64,000 nt of DNA, from assembly GCF_025061645.1 (NCBI RefSeq), contig NZ_JANYMP010000015.1, positions 62,001 through 126,000 on the forward strand. Direction: 5' to 3'. The notes under the pieces are model-generated. The model saw only the letters and a list, made by a program, of their open reading frames with translations, did not search any database and was not told the origin of the DNA. The stretch is from Umezawaea endophytica (lineage in GTDB: Bacteria > Actinomycetota > Actinomycetes > Mycobacteriales > Pseudonocardiaceae). Position numbers and translations under genes: made by a program. Each line of letters begins with the position of its first letter. Within the stretch, counting starts at the first letter, position 1. Shown piece after piece: positions 44,336-52,580 of the stretch.

Positions 44336-44952
44336 AGTTCGACGAGCTGCTCGACCGGGCTCGCGGGCTCGTGGACACCGGTGAGCGCAGGCTGCTCGGC
44401 ATCGGCGGCGCACCTGGCTCGGGCAAGTCCACGCTCGCACGCCGGTTGGTCGACGCGCTCGGCGCAGACGCGGCGCTCGTGGAGATGGACGGCTTCCACC
44501 TCGCCCAGCGCGAGCTGCTGCGGCTGCGCATCAGCGAGCGCAAGGGCGCGCCGGACACCTTCGACGTCGCGGGCTACGTGGACCTGCTCGCCAGGCTCAA
44601 GGCCGCCGGCCCGGACATCGTCTACGCGCCCGAGTTCCGGCGCGAGATCGAGGAGCCCATCTCCTGCGCCGTGCCCATCGGCCCGGACGTGCCGCTCATC
44701 GTCACCGAGGGCAACTACCTGCTGCTGAACTACGACAAGTGGAAGCGCGTCCGCATCGTGCTGGACGAGGCCTGGTTCCTGTTCATCGACGACGACCTCA
44801 GGGTGCAGCGGCTGATAGACCGCCACCTGCGGTTCGGCCGGACGCTGGCGGAGGCCGAGGAACGCGTCCTGCACGGCACGGACCACGTCAACGCCCTGAT
44901 GGTGAACTCCTCCAAGGCGGGCGCCGACCTGCTCATCACCGACGTGGTGTGA
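44317..44952 (+). CDS. P-loop nucleoside/sugar kinase, uridine-kinase-like
   Basis: The 211-residue protein has a Walker A loop GIGGAPGSGKSTLARRLV near residue 32 and VEMDGFHLAQREL with the DGFH motif shared by uridine kinase, pantothenate kinase and the FrcK/YggC group. VTEGNYLLLN is the typical later strand. The overlap with the PfkB gene implies they act in the same pathway, probably successive phosphorylation or salvage of a sugar. GTG at 44317 is the start; a GTG five codons later is possible. Overlaps the convergent DedA gene by 17 bases. Confidence 0.85.
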   Translation: MAGQQVKFDELLDRARGLVDTGERRLLGIGGAPGSGKSTLARRLVDALGADAALVEMDGFHLAQRELLRLRISERKGAPDTFDVAGYVDLLARLKAAGPDIVYAPEFRREIEEPISCAVPIGPDVPLIVTEGNYLLLNYDKWKRVRIVLDEAWFLFIDDDLRVQRLIDRHLRFGRTLAEAEERVLHGTDHVNALMVNSSKAGADLLITDVV

Positions 44953-45622
44953 GGTCCGCCTCCGCGTCGAGGTCGATCGGCTTCTGCATCTCCTGGCGGT
45001 AGCGCCACACGCCGTACGCGGTGCCGAAGACGAAGAACGCGATGCTCACCACGACCGCCGTCGTCTCCAGCCACGGCATCGACGTCAGCAGACCCGCCCC
45101 GTAGTACCCGGCCAGCACGAGCGTCGGCACCCACGCCAGCGCGCCCAGCGTCGTGGCCAGCAGGAACCGCTTCTTGTCCATCTGCGCCGCGCCCGCGACC
45201 ATCGGCGCCAGCGTGCGGACCCACGGGATCCACCTGGCCAGCACGATCGCCCAGAACCCGCGCCGGTCCAGGAAGTCCCTGGCCTTCTCCAGGTTCGCCC
45301 GGTTCAGCATCCGGCCGCCCTTGCGGGCAAGTAGATGTGTACCGGTGGTCTGGCCGATGTAGTAGCCGACCAGGTTGCCGACCAGCGCCACCAGCATGGC
45401 CGCGGCGGACAGCAGCCACGCGTTCCACGCACCGGTGTGCTGGGCCAGGATGACACCGGCCGCGAAGAGCAGCGAATCACCGGGCAGAAACAGCCCGAAG
45501 ATGAAGGCGCACTCGACGAACAGGAAGCCCAGCGTGATCAGCCACACCGCTACCGGACCCGCGGTCTCCAGCGGGTTGAGCGGACTGATCGCGAGCGTGA
45601 GGGTCGAACCGGACAGAACCAC
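44936..45622 (-). CDS. DedA family membrane protein
   Basis: The 228-residue protein has the DedA landmarks FLFVECAFIFGLFLPGDSLLF, NLVGYYIGQTTG, and the amphipathic re-entrant region RWIPWVRTLAPMVAGAAQM with conserved Arg residues. DedA/DTT proteins are lipid scramblases or transporters, some flipping undecaprenyl phosphate. GTG at 45622. A second DedA gene lies at 51544-52308 in this window, a different subtype by its C-terminal tail. Confidence 0.9.
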   Translation of the reverse strand: MVLSGSTLTLAISPLNPLETAGPVAVWLITLGFLFVECAFIFGLFLPGDSLLFAAGVILAQHTGAWNAWLLSAAAMLVALVGNLVGYYIGQTTGTHLLARKGGRMLNRANLEKARDFLDRRGFWAIVLARWIPWVRTLAPMVAGAAQMDKKRFLLATTLGALAWVPTLVLAGYYGAGLLTSMPWLETTAVVVSIAFFVFGTAYGVWRYRQEMQKPIDLDAEADLTPRR

Positions 45623-45668
45623 CCGTTCAGACTACGTCGGGGAGGGGTGTCCGCAGGGTGACCTTGAC

Positions 45669-45941
45669 TCAACCGGTAGCGGAAAGCTTTGCGTCGTAAC
45701 GGATCGCGCACACACGGTCACGGTCTTGATTGGTCCCGGCCCGCCACACGACGACCAACCACTCACCGGGCGCCGCACCCCGCCGGTCCAGGAAATCCTG
45801 CGCACACCCGGCCGTGTACCGAATTCGCCACTCCTCTCCGGAGTTGATGTACCACCCGTGATCGGATACCACTTCCGTGTACTTCACCGGTTCATTCCGC
45901 CGGGCGTACTCGATCACGTGCCGATAGTTCTCCTGGGTCAT
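45669..45941 (-). CDS. Small hypothetical protein
   Basis: A 90-residue reading begins MTQENYRHVIEYARRNEPVK and contains GWYINSGEEWRIRYTAG and EWLVVVWRAG. It is soluble, with balanced composition unlike the shadow frames, so I believe it is real, but I do not recognise a family. No clear ribosome site precedes the ATG at 45941; an in-frame TTG at 45971 would add ten residues. It is divergent from the HTH gene at 46015. Confidence 0.5.
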   Translation of the reverse strand: MTQENYRHVIEYARRNEPVKYTEVVSDHGWYINSGEEWRIRYTAGCAQDFLDRRGAAPGEWLVVVWRAGTNQDRDRVCAIRYDAKLSATG

Positions 45942-45986
45942 TGGGAGAAGGATCCGGAAGACGTCGACCAAGTGACGACGTCACAT

Positions 45987-46008
45987 TGTCGGGGTCACCT
46001 GCCATGCT
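45987..46008 (+). promoter_or_regulatory. TGTCGG-N10-CATGCT promoter-like element
   Basis: TGTCGG at 45987 and CATGCT at 46003 have the same 16-base start-to-start spacing as the two elements at 26123/26139 and 26240/26256. It ends seven bases before the GTG at 46015, so transcription may be leaderless. Confidence 0.4.
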
Positions 46009-46014
46009 GTTCGA

Positions 46015-46860
46015 GTGGGTGCCGACGACAGCCCGGCTTATCAACGACGAACGCTGGGCAGGCGGCTGCGCCTATTGCGCACAGCGGCCCGGTTGACGTT
46101 CGAGGAGGCGTACGACCGGTTGGAGATGTCGGACACCACCCTCAACCGGATCGAAAGGGGGACGACCGGCGTTGGTGTACACACGGTCAAAAGCATGCTG
46201 GACCTCTACGGGGTGGGGGCTCAGGAGTGGGAGCCGATCCTGGCGCTGGTCAGGGAGGCGAACAGAAAGGGCTGGTGGACGGAATTCGGACTGACCAACA
46301 GGTCGTACCCGGCGATGGAGACCGCCGCGTCGGTGGTCTGGGACTTCGCGCTGGCCTACCTGCCGGGCTTGTTGCAGACCGAGGACTACATGACAGCGGT
46401 CTTCCGCTCATGGATCGCTCCGCGGACCGAGAGGCAATTTCGGAACCAGGTGTCGATCAGGCAGATTCGGCAGCAGAGGCTGAGCAGTCCGGAGGACCCG
46501 CTGGAACTGGTCGCGATCATCGATGAGGGCGCTTTGCGCAGACTCATCGGCGGACCGGTGGTAATGGTCGGGCAACTGCGGTACCTGCTCGACATGGCCG
46601 AGCTGGATTCGGTCACGATCCACATTCTGCCCACCGGGGCGGGTGCTCATGTAGGGCTGCTCGGGCCCTTCTCGGTGCTCCAGTTCGCCGATCCGCACGA
46701 GCCCGATGTCGCTTTCTTCGAAAACATCTTCGTATCCACCTTCGTGAAGCGTGATGCGGATGTCGACCGGTGTAGGCTCGTCGTCGAGAGCCTGAGGTCT
46801 TCGGCGCTCGACCCCCAGCGTTCGAAGGCGCTGATCAGGCGGGTCTTGGATGAGCTGTAG
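46015..46860 (+). CDS. Scr1-type HTH regulator (DUF5753)
   Basis: The 281-residue protein has an N-terminal Xre helix-turn-helix (LGRRLRLLRTAARLTFEEAYDRL, DTTLNRIERGTTG) and a large C-terminal DUF5753 domain (YLPGLLQTEDYMTAV, VSIRQIRQQRLSS, LGPFSVLQFADPHEPDVAFFEN). Such proteins are paired with small DUF397 proteins in actinomycetes, sometimes described as toxin-antitoxin-like or developmental regulators. The partner follows directly at 46871. GTG at 46015. Confidence 0.9.
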   Translation: MGADDSPAYQRRTLGRRLRLLRTAARLTFEEAYDRLEMSDTTLNRIERGTTGVGVHTVKSMLDLYGVGAQEWEPILALVREANRKGWWTEFGLTNRSYPAMETAASVVWDFALAYLPGLLQTEDYMTAVFRSWIAPRTERQFRNQVSIRQIRQQRLSSPEDPLELVAIIDEGALRRLIGGPVVMVGQLRYLLDMAELDSVTIHILPTGAGAHVGLLGPFSVLQFADPHEPDVAFFENIFVSTFVKRDADVDRCRLVVESLRSSALDPQRSKALIRRVLDEL

Positions 46861-46870
46861 GAGGGCCGCC

Positions 46871-47107
46871 GTGTGGCGTAAGAGCAGCTACAGCGGTGCC
46901 AACGACAACGGCAACTGCGTCGAGGTGGCTTGGCGTAAGAGCAGCCACAGCGGTTCTAGCGACAACAGTGCTTGCGTCGAGGTGGCGTTCGGCGGGCAGG
47001 TGGGTGTTCGGGACTCGAAGAACCCCGAATCCGTTCTCAGCTTCCCCGTGGAGAGCTTCCGCGCGTTCGTCTCTGTGGTACGAACGACCGGCACGGCTCG
47101 TCGCTGA
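46871..47107 (+). CDS. DUF397 protein with duplicated N-terminal module
   Basis: The 78-residue protein has DUF397 sequence (WRKSSHSGSSDNSACVEVA, VGVRDSKNP, FPVESFRAFV), but the first 19 codons are a second copy of the module (WRKSSYSGANDNGNCVEV), created by tandem duplication of 57 bases (46871-46927 and 46928-46984). GTG at 46871 is chosen because GGAGG lies at a proper distance; the frame also opens at 46850 inside the HTH gene. DUF397 proteins act with Scr1-type regulators. The extra copy is unusual. Confidence 0.8.
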   Translation: MWRKSSYSGANDNGNCVEVAWRKSSHSGSSDNSACVEVAFGGQVGVRDSKNPESVLSFPVESFRAFVSVVRTTGTARR

Positions 47108-47130
47108 TCCGTTCTAGCCTCGACGGTGCT

Positions 47131-47754
47131 ATGTCGGGCTCAAGGATGACCAAGCCGCAGCGCCGTGAGCAGATCCTCGCCACGGCGGCGGAGGTGTTCG
47201 CCACCACCGGCTACGCCCACGCGGGCATGCGGGAGGTGGCGACCAAGGCGGGGATCACGACGCCGGTGCTCTACGACCACTTCGCATCGAAGGCGGACCT
47301 GTACGCGGTGCTCCTCGTGCAGCAGGTCGACTCGCTGGTGGACGAGTGGTCGGCGCCCGTCGCGCCGGTGAGCACGTACGACCTGTTCCACGGTCGCGTC
47401 AGCTCGATCTACGCGTGGATCGAGCACAACGAGCACGCCTGGCGGATGATCTTCGGTGAGCCGCCGCGGGACGAGGACGTGGCGCGCGTGCACCGCGAGG
47501 GGCAGGCGCGGGCGACGAGGCACCTCACGGGGCTGTTCCGGTCGGTGCCGCGCCTCGACCTGTCCGTCGACCTCGACCGGGCACGGGCCGACGAACTCCT
47601 CGCGGAGGCGGCCAGGAGCGCGTTGAACGCGATGGCCACGTGGTGGTGGAGCAACCGGGACGTCCCGCGCGAGCACGTCGTCGCGCTGACCACCGACCTG
47701 CTGTGGCGGGGCATCCGCGACCTGACGGGCTCGGCGTCACACGTGCGGTACTGA
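47131..47754 (+). CDS. TetR family transcriptional regulator
   Basis: The 207-residue protein has a TetR helix-turn-helix (RREQILATAAEVFATTGYAHAGMREVATKAGITTPVLYDHF split over residues 10-50) and a ligand-binding C-terminal domain. It is convergent with an MFS exporter gene, overlapping it by 18 bases, and may control it. ATG at 47131 follows TAGCCT, so the transcript is short-leadered. A TetR/EmrB-type exporter pairing is common in drug resistance. Confidence 0.87.
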   Translation: MSGSRMTKPQRREQILATAAEVFATTGYAHAGMREVATKAGITTPVLYDHFASKADLYAVLLVQQVDSLVDEWSAPVAPVSTYDLFHGRVSSIYAWIEHNEHAWRMIFGEPPRDEDVARVHREGQARATRHLTGLFRSVPRLDLSVDLDRARADELLAEAARSALNAMATWWWSNRDVPREHVVALTTDLLWRGIRDLTGSASHVRY

Positions 47755-49398
47755 GTCGAGGTTGTCCGAGGTGGTCGTGCGCAGCGGGATCTCCTTGATG
47801 AAGAACGTCGTCACGAACGCCACGACCATGACGAACGCGCCGGTCAGGAACACCGCGTCGATCGACTCGGCGAAGCCCTCCAGGAACGGCCGCGCCAGCC
47901 GCGGGTCGACCTGCTGGAGGAACGACGAGTCCTGGAGCACGCCCGCGTTGCCGCCGCCGCCCTGGAGCGCGTCGAGCACCGGCTTGTTGACCGGGTTGCC
48001 CAGCACGGCCGGGTCCTTCAGCGCGGCCTGGAACTCCGGTGTCGGCACGATCCGGGTGAAGGCGTCCTTGATGCTGTCCGGCACCGTGCTGAACAGGATC
48101 GACAGGAACACCGCGACGCCGACCGTGCCACCCATCTGGCGGAAGAACGTGGCGGACGCGGTGGCCACGCCGAGGTCGCGGGTCGGGACGGCGTTCTGCG
48201 CGGCGATCGTGAGGGTCTGCATGCAGTTGCCGAGGCCGAAGCCGAAGATCGTCATGTAGATCGTCGGCTGCCAGATGGAGGAGTCGACGTCCACCGTCTG
48301 GAACAGGAACATCGCGACCACCATCAGCGCGGTGCCGATGATCGGGAAGATCTTGTAGCGGCCCGTGCGCGAGGTGATCTGGCCGGACATGATCGAGCCG
48401 ACCATGATGCCCAGCGTCATCGGGATCATCAGCAGCCCGGCCTCGGTCGGCGTGTGGCCCTTCACGATCTGCAAGTACTGGGGGATCATCGAGATGCCGC
48501 CGAACATGCCGATGCCCACGACGAACCCGGCGATGATGATCATCGTGAACGTCGACGTGCGGAACAGCTTGAGCGGGATCAGGGCCTCGTCGCCCATCTT
48601 GGACTCGACCCAGATGAACAGCACCACGCCGACCAGGCCGATGACGTAGCAGCTAACCGACCCGACCGAGCCCCAACCCCACTCGCGGCCCTGCTCGGCG
48701 ACGATCAGCAGCGGCACGATGCCCATGGTCAGGAACAGCGCGCCCCAGTAGTCGACGCGGTGGTCGTGCGCCTCGTGCGGGAGCCGCAGGACGCGCCACA
48801 CGACGGCCAGCGCGATGAAGCCGATCGGCACGTTCACCAGGAACACCCACCGCCAGCCCGTGATGCCGAGGATGGTGTCCGTACCGGCGAGGAAACCGCC
48901 GATGACCGGCCCGAGCACGCTGGAGGTGCCGAACACCGCCAGGAAGTAGCCCTGGTACTTGGCCCGCTCGCGCGGCGGCATCATGTCGGCGATGATCGTG
49001 AACGCCAGCGACATCAACCCGCCCGCGCCGAGGCCCTGCAACGCGCGGAACGCGGCCAGCTCGTACATCGAGGTGGAGAACGTGCAGGCCAGCGAGCCGA
49101 CCACGAAGATGGTGATCGCGGCGAGGTAGAACGGCCGCCTGCCGTAGATGTCCGACAGCTTGCCGTAGATCGGTGTCGAGATGGTCGACGTGATCAGGTA
49201 CGCCGTGGTCGCCCACGCCTGGAGGCTCAGCCCCTGGAGGTCGTCCGCGATCGTCCGGATCGACGTGCCGACGATCGTCTGGTCGAGTGCGGCCAGGAAC
49301 ATGCCGATCATCAGGCCGCTCAGCACGGCGAGGATCTGGCGGTGGGTGAGCTGGCCGTTCCCGGCCTCCACTTTGACCATTCGTCGAGTCTGCGCCAT
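47737..49398 (-). CDS. MFS multidrug efflux transporter, DHA2 (EmrB/QacA) family
   Basis: The 553-residue membrane protein has 14 predicted helices. Family signatures include FLAALDQTIVGTSIRTIA in helix 1, GKLSDIYGRRP in loop 2-3 and AVFGTSSVLGPVIGGFLAG in motif C. A long outside loop of about 90 residues lies before the last helix. It probably exports lipophilic drugs. ATG at 49398; ATG at 49380 is an alternative. It is a different subtype from the MarR-controlled DHA2 gene at 28475. Confidence 0.9.
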   Translation of the reverse strand: MAQTRRMVKVEAGNGQLTHRQILAVLSGLMIGMFLAALDQTIVGTSIRTIADDLQGLSLQAWATTAYLITSTISTPIYGKLSDIYGRRPFYLAAITIFVVGSLACTFSTSMYELAAFRALQGLGAGGLMSLAFTIIADMMPPRERAKYQGYFLAVFGTSSVLGPVIGGFLAGTDTILGITGWRWVFLVNVPIGFIALAVVWRVLRLPHEAHDHRVDYWGALFLTMGIVPLLIVAEQGREWGWGSVGSVSCYVIGLVGVVLFIWVESKMGDEALIPLKLFRTSTFTMIIIAGFVVGIGMFGGISMIPQYLQIVKGHTPTEAGLLMIPMTLGIMVGSIMSGQITSRTGRYKIFPIIGTALMVVAMFLFQTVDVDSSIWQPTIYMTIFGFGLGNCMQTLTIAAQNAVPTRDLGVATASATFFRQMGGTVGVAVFLSILFSTVPDSIKDAFTRIVPTPEFQAALKDPAVLGNPVNKPVLDALQGGGGNAGVLQDSSFLQQVDPRLARPFLEGFAESIDAVFLTGAFVMVVAFVTTFFIKEIPLRTTTSDNLDSVPHV

Positions 49399-49506
49399 GC
49401 CCGTGGATGTCGCCGTACGGTCGTCCCGGCCACGGGGGTCGTCTGTGCCCGGATGTCGCAAACGCCCCGGTTCCGGTGTGACGAAGACCCGGCTAGCGTG
49501 CAGTGC

Positions 49507-50886
49507 ATGGCCCTGGTCGAAGAACTCCGCGCGGCGTTGGGTCCGAACGCCGTCCTGACCGACACCGACGTCACCTCCGCCTACCAGCGCGACATGATGC
49601 CGCTGGCGCCGTACGGCTCACCGCTCGCCGTCGTCCTGCCCACCGACACCGAAGGGGTCCAGGCCGTCGTGCGCGCGTGCGCCGCGGCGGGCGTCCCGAT
49701 CGTCCCGCGCGGCGCGGGCAGCGGCCTGTCCGGCGCGGCCAACGCGGTCGACGGCTGCGTGGTGCTCGTGACCACGAAGATGAACGCGATCCTGGAGATC
49801 GACGCGGACAACCGGCTCGCGGTCGTCGAGCCCGGTGTGGTCAACCTCGACCTGCGCGGGGCCGTGGAGAAGAACGGCCTGTTCTACCCGCCGGACCCGT
49901 CCAGCTACGACTGGTGCACGATCGGCGGCAACCTGTCCACGAACGCGGGCGGCCTGTGCTGCGTGAAGTACGGCGTCACGACGGACTCCGTGCTGGGCCT
50001 GGAGGTCGTGCTCGCGGACGGCGAGCTGCTGAAGACCGGCCGCCGCACCGTGAAGGGCGTGGCGGGCTACGACCTGACCAAGCTGTTCGTCGGCAGCGAG
50101 GGCACGCTCGGCGTGATCACGAAGGCGACGCTGGCCCTCCGGCCGCTGCCGCAGGCGCCGGTGACGCTGGTGGCGGCGTTCAACACCACCGAGGCGGCCG
50201 GGATCGCGGTCAGCGCCGTCGTGCGCGAGGGCCTGGTGCCGTCGCTGATGGAGATCATGGACCGCACGTCCATCGAGGCCGTCGAGACGTACCTGAAGAC
50301 CGAACTCGGCGCGGGTCCCGGTTGCGCGGCGCTGCTGATCTGCCAGTCCGACGCGGGCGCCGAGACCGGGATGCGCGAACTCGCCGTCATCGAGCAGCTC
50401 TGCACCGACGCGGGCGCCGAACTGGTGTACGCCACCGAGGACGTCTCCGAGGGCCGCGACCTCCTCACGGCCCGCCGCGCCGTCCTGACCGCGCTGGAGG
50501 TCTACGGCGCGTGGCTCACCGACGACGTCTGCGTGCCCCGCACCAGGATCGCCGAACTGATCGCGGGCTGCGAGCGCGTCAGCGCCGAGGTCGACCTCCG
50601 CATCGCCGTCGTCGGCCACGCGGGCGACGGCAACATGCACCCCACCATCGTCTACGACCCCACGTCCGAGGACGAGTTCTCCCGCGCCCGCAAGGCTTTC
50701 GACGAGATCCTGGCCATCGGGCTCGCCCTCGGCGGCACGGTCACCGGCGAGCACGGCATCGGCAAGATCAAGCGCGAGTGGCTGGCCCGCGAGATCGGCC
50801 CCGTCGGCCTGCGCGTGCACCGCGAGATCAAGCGCGCGCTCGACCCCGGCAACGTCTTCAACCCCGGCTCGATGTTCTCGCTGTAG
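49507..50886 (+). CDS. FAD-linked oxidase, glycolate-oxidase GlcD type
   Basis: The 459-residue protein is a VAO-family flavoenzyme: VVLPTDTEGVQAVVRACAA and PRGAGSGLSGAANAVDG bind FAD, GGNLSTNAGGLCCVKYGVT follows, and the C-terminal domain has VGHAGDGNMHPTIVYD and GTVTGEHGIGKIKREWL. Members oxidise 2-hydroxyacids such as glycolate or lactate; the electron acceptor partner genes are not adjacent. ATG at 49507 follows TAGCGT closely. A 49-base piece of this C-terminal region is duplicated at 51310-51358. Confidence 0.88.
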   Translation: MALVEELRAALGPNAVLTDTDVTSAYQRDMMPLAPYGSPLAVVLPTDTEGVQAVVRACAAAGVPIVPRGAGSGLSGAANAVDGCVVLVTTKMNAILEIDADNRLAVVEPGVVNLDLRGAVEKNGLFYPPDPSSYDWCTIGGNLSTNAGGLCCVKYGVTTDSVLGLEVVLADGELLKTGRRTVKGVAGYDLTKLFVGSEGTLGVITKATLALRPLPQAPVTLVAAFNTTEAAGIAVSAVVREGLVPSLMEIMDRTSIEAVETYLKTELGAGPGCAALLICQSDAGAETGMRELAVIEQLCTDAGAELVYATEDVSEGRDLLTARRAVLTALEVYGAWLTDDVCVPRTRIAELIAGCERVSAEVDLRIAVVGHAGDGNMHPTIVYDPTSEDEFSRARKAFDEILAIGLALGGTVTGEHGIGKIKREWLAREIGPVGLRVHREIKRALDPGNVFNPGSMFSL

Positions 50887-50920
50887 CGCGGCAGGGGCCG
50901 AACACCCTGCCGCGCCACGA

Positions 50921-51191
50921 CTAGTCCGCGACGTAGAAGTAGTAGGCCTCGTTGTACGGCGACTCGATCCCGGCCGAGGTGCGGCTCCGGACCCACAGGT
51001 CGTGCCAGCCCGTGGTCGTCGTACACGAAGATCGGGTCGCCGTCGCACGGATGATCCGACACCACCAGCCCGGTCGGCGTCGCCGGTGGCCCCACCGGAT
51101 CGGCTGACGCGGGTGCCACCGCCATCGCCATCACCGAGGCCGACACCACCAGCACACCGGAGGCGCGCCGCGATAAACCCGCTGTTCCCAT
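50921..51191 (-). pseudogene. Small secreted protein gene with one-base frameshift
   Basis: From ATG at 51191 the frame encodes a clear signal peptide (GVLVVSASVMAMAVAPASA) and TPTGLVVSDHPCDGDPIFVYDDHG. The natural continuation WHDLWVRSRTSAGIESPYN to the stop at 50921-50923 lies in another frame. Removing one G from the GGG at 51009-51011 would restore an 89-residue secreted protein with a fibronectin-III-like pattern. It is either a recent pseudogene or a sequencing error. Confidence 0.7.
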
Positions 51192-51309
51192 GTGATCCCC
51201 CTCGATGCGCACCCTGTGCCCAGAAAAGCTAACCGAGGACCGGGGTCCACCGAGGGAAAGCTCCGAGGTTGGGCCTTGCGGCGCAACGATGATCCTGTCC
51301 ACCGGTGTC

Positions 51310-51358
51310 GCCCTCGGCGGGACGGTCACCGGCGAGCACGGCATCGGCACGATCAAGC
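51310..51358 (+). pseudogene. Duplicated fragment of GlcD-type C-terminal coding region
   Basis: These 49 bases match 50725-50773 inside the FAD-linked oxidase gene with two mismatches, still encoding ALGGTVTGEHGIGTIK. The frame runs into a hairpin and a stop soon after, and nothing upstream resembles the rest of the enzyme. It is a partial duplication or a relic of a second copy. Confidence 0.75.
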
Positions 51359-51359
51359 A

Positions 51360-51410
51360 CCGGTCCCGGAGCGCGACCATCCACTTCGGACGGTCGCGCT
51401 CCGGGACCGG
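51360..51410. terminator. Perfect 19-base-stem hairpin
   Basis: Bases 51360-51378 (starting CCGGTCCCGG) pair exactly with 51392-51410 (ending CCGGGACCGG) around 13 bases. It begins two bases after the duplicated oxidase fragment. It could terminate transcription entering from the oxidase gene. Nothing else is recognised in 51411-51543. Confidence 0.65.
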
Positions 51411-51543
51411 TTAGCCCTTCGCCTGCGGGCGTCGTGCGCCACCGGTCTGCGGGCGGAACGATCTCGTCAGCCTCCCGGTACCAGCAAGGGCTTCCGGGAG
51501 GTTGGTGCGGGTTCTCCGGGCGGGCGCGTTCGGAGGCGGGGCC

Positions 51544-52308
51544 TCAGCGGTCGCGGTAGTCGGCGCGCGGGATGACCTGCGTGGCGTCCGAAGCGGAGTC
51601 GACGCGCGGCAGGACCTGGGTGATGTCCTCGACCTCCTGCGCGACCAGCGACTTCTTCTCGCGCCGCGCCTTGATGAACTCGATGATGATCGGCACGACC
51701 GAGATCAGCACGATCAGGATCAGCATCATCTCGATGTTCTTGCGCACGAACTCGATCTGGCCGAGGAAGTAGCCGAGGATCGTCAGGCCGGCGGCCCAGG
51801 CGACACCGCCGATGGCCGAGTAGGTGAAGTACTTCTTCGGGTCCATCCGGCCCACACCGGCCATGGCCGTGATGAAGGTGCGGACGATCGGCACGAAGCG
51901 GGCCATCACGATCGCGCGGGCGCCGTACTTCTCGAAGAAGCCTTCCGTCTTCTCGACGTACTCCTTCTTGAAGATCTTGGAGTCCGGCTTGCTGAACAGC
52001 GCGGGCCCGGCGCGGTGGCCGATGTAGTAGCCGACGATGTTGCCGACCATGGCGCACACCGTCACGAGCACGCAGACCAGCCACAACGGGTAGTCCAGCG
52101 CGCCGGTGGCGACGAACAGCCCCGCGGTGAACAGCAGCGAGTCACCCGGCAGGAAGAAGCCGACCAGCAGGCCGCACTCGGCGAAGATGATGAAGCAGAG
52201 TGCGAAGAGCGCGAACCCCCCGAAGCTGCTCAGGAGGTACTCGGGGTTGAGCCACTGCGGGCCAAGGGCAACCGTGGAGGTGGTGAGCGCGATGGTCACG
52301 GAGACCAC
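51544..52308 (-). CDS. DedA family membrane protein
   Basis: The 254-residue protein has the DedA motifs FAECGLLVGFFLPGDSLLF, GNIVGYYIGHRAG, and RFVPIVRTFITAMAGVGRM with the conserved Arg residues of the re-entrant loops. A basic segment and a soluble tail with TQVLPR and TQVIPR repeats follow the last helix. These proteins move membrane lipids such as undecaprenyl phosphate across the membrane. GTG at 52308; a GTG three codons later is possible. Confidence 0.92.
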   Translation of the reverse strand: MVSVTIALTTSTVALGPQWLNPEYLLSSFGGFALFALCFIIFAECGLLVGFFLPGDSLLFTAGLFVATGALDYPLWLVCVLVTVCAMVGNIVGYYIGHRAGPALFSKPDSKIFKKEYVEKTEGFFEKYGARAIVMARFVPIVRTFITAMAGVGRMDPKKYFTYSAIGGVAWAAGLTILGYFLGQIEFVRKNIEMMLILIVLISVVPIIIEFIKARREKKSLVAQEVEDITQVLPRVDSASDATQVIPRADYRDR

Positions 52309-52355
52309 GGTACAGGCCGGTGAACTTGGTCATTTCCGGCATCGGTGATGGGCGT

Positions 52356-52553
52356 TCAGCGCAACGTGACGACGATGCCGACGACCGTGCCCGCAGCGAG
52401 TCCGAAGAGGAGCGCGAGCAGCAGCACCCACCGCACCGGCAGCGACGGCGGGTGCGGTAGGGGTGGTGGCACGGGCTGGACCACGTGCAGGCCGGAACTG
52501 GTGGCCTGTGCGCGCAGCGCGTTGGCCACCAGCCGCTCCTGGTCGTCGGTCAT
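52356..52553 (-). CDS. Small single-helix membrane protein
   Basis: The 65-residue protein starts MTDDQERLVANALRAQATSS, has a Pro-rich linker, and ends with one membrane helix (VLLLALLFGLAAGTVVGIVV). The N-terminal pattern of a short amphipathic helix plus C-terminal helix is common in actinomycete hypothetical proteins. I do not know a function. It lies between the DedA gene and nagA on the same strand. Confidence 0.65.
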   Translation of the reverse strand: MTDDQERLVANALRAQATSSGLHVVQPVPPPLPHPPSLPVRWVLLLALLFGLAAGTVVGIVVTLR

Positions 52554-52580
52554 GGCTCCGACGCTAGCCGAGTCCGCGAC

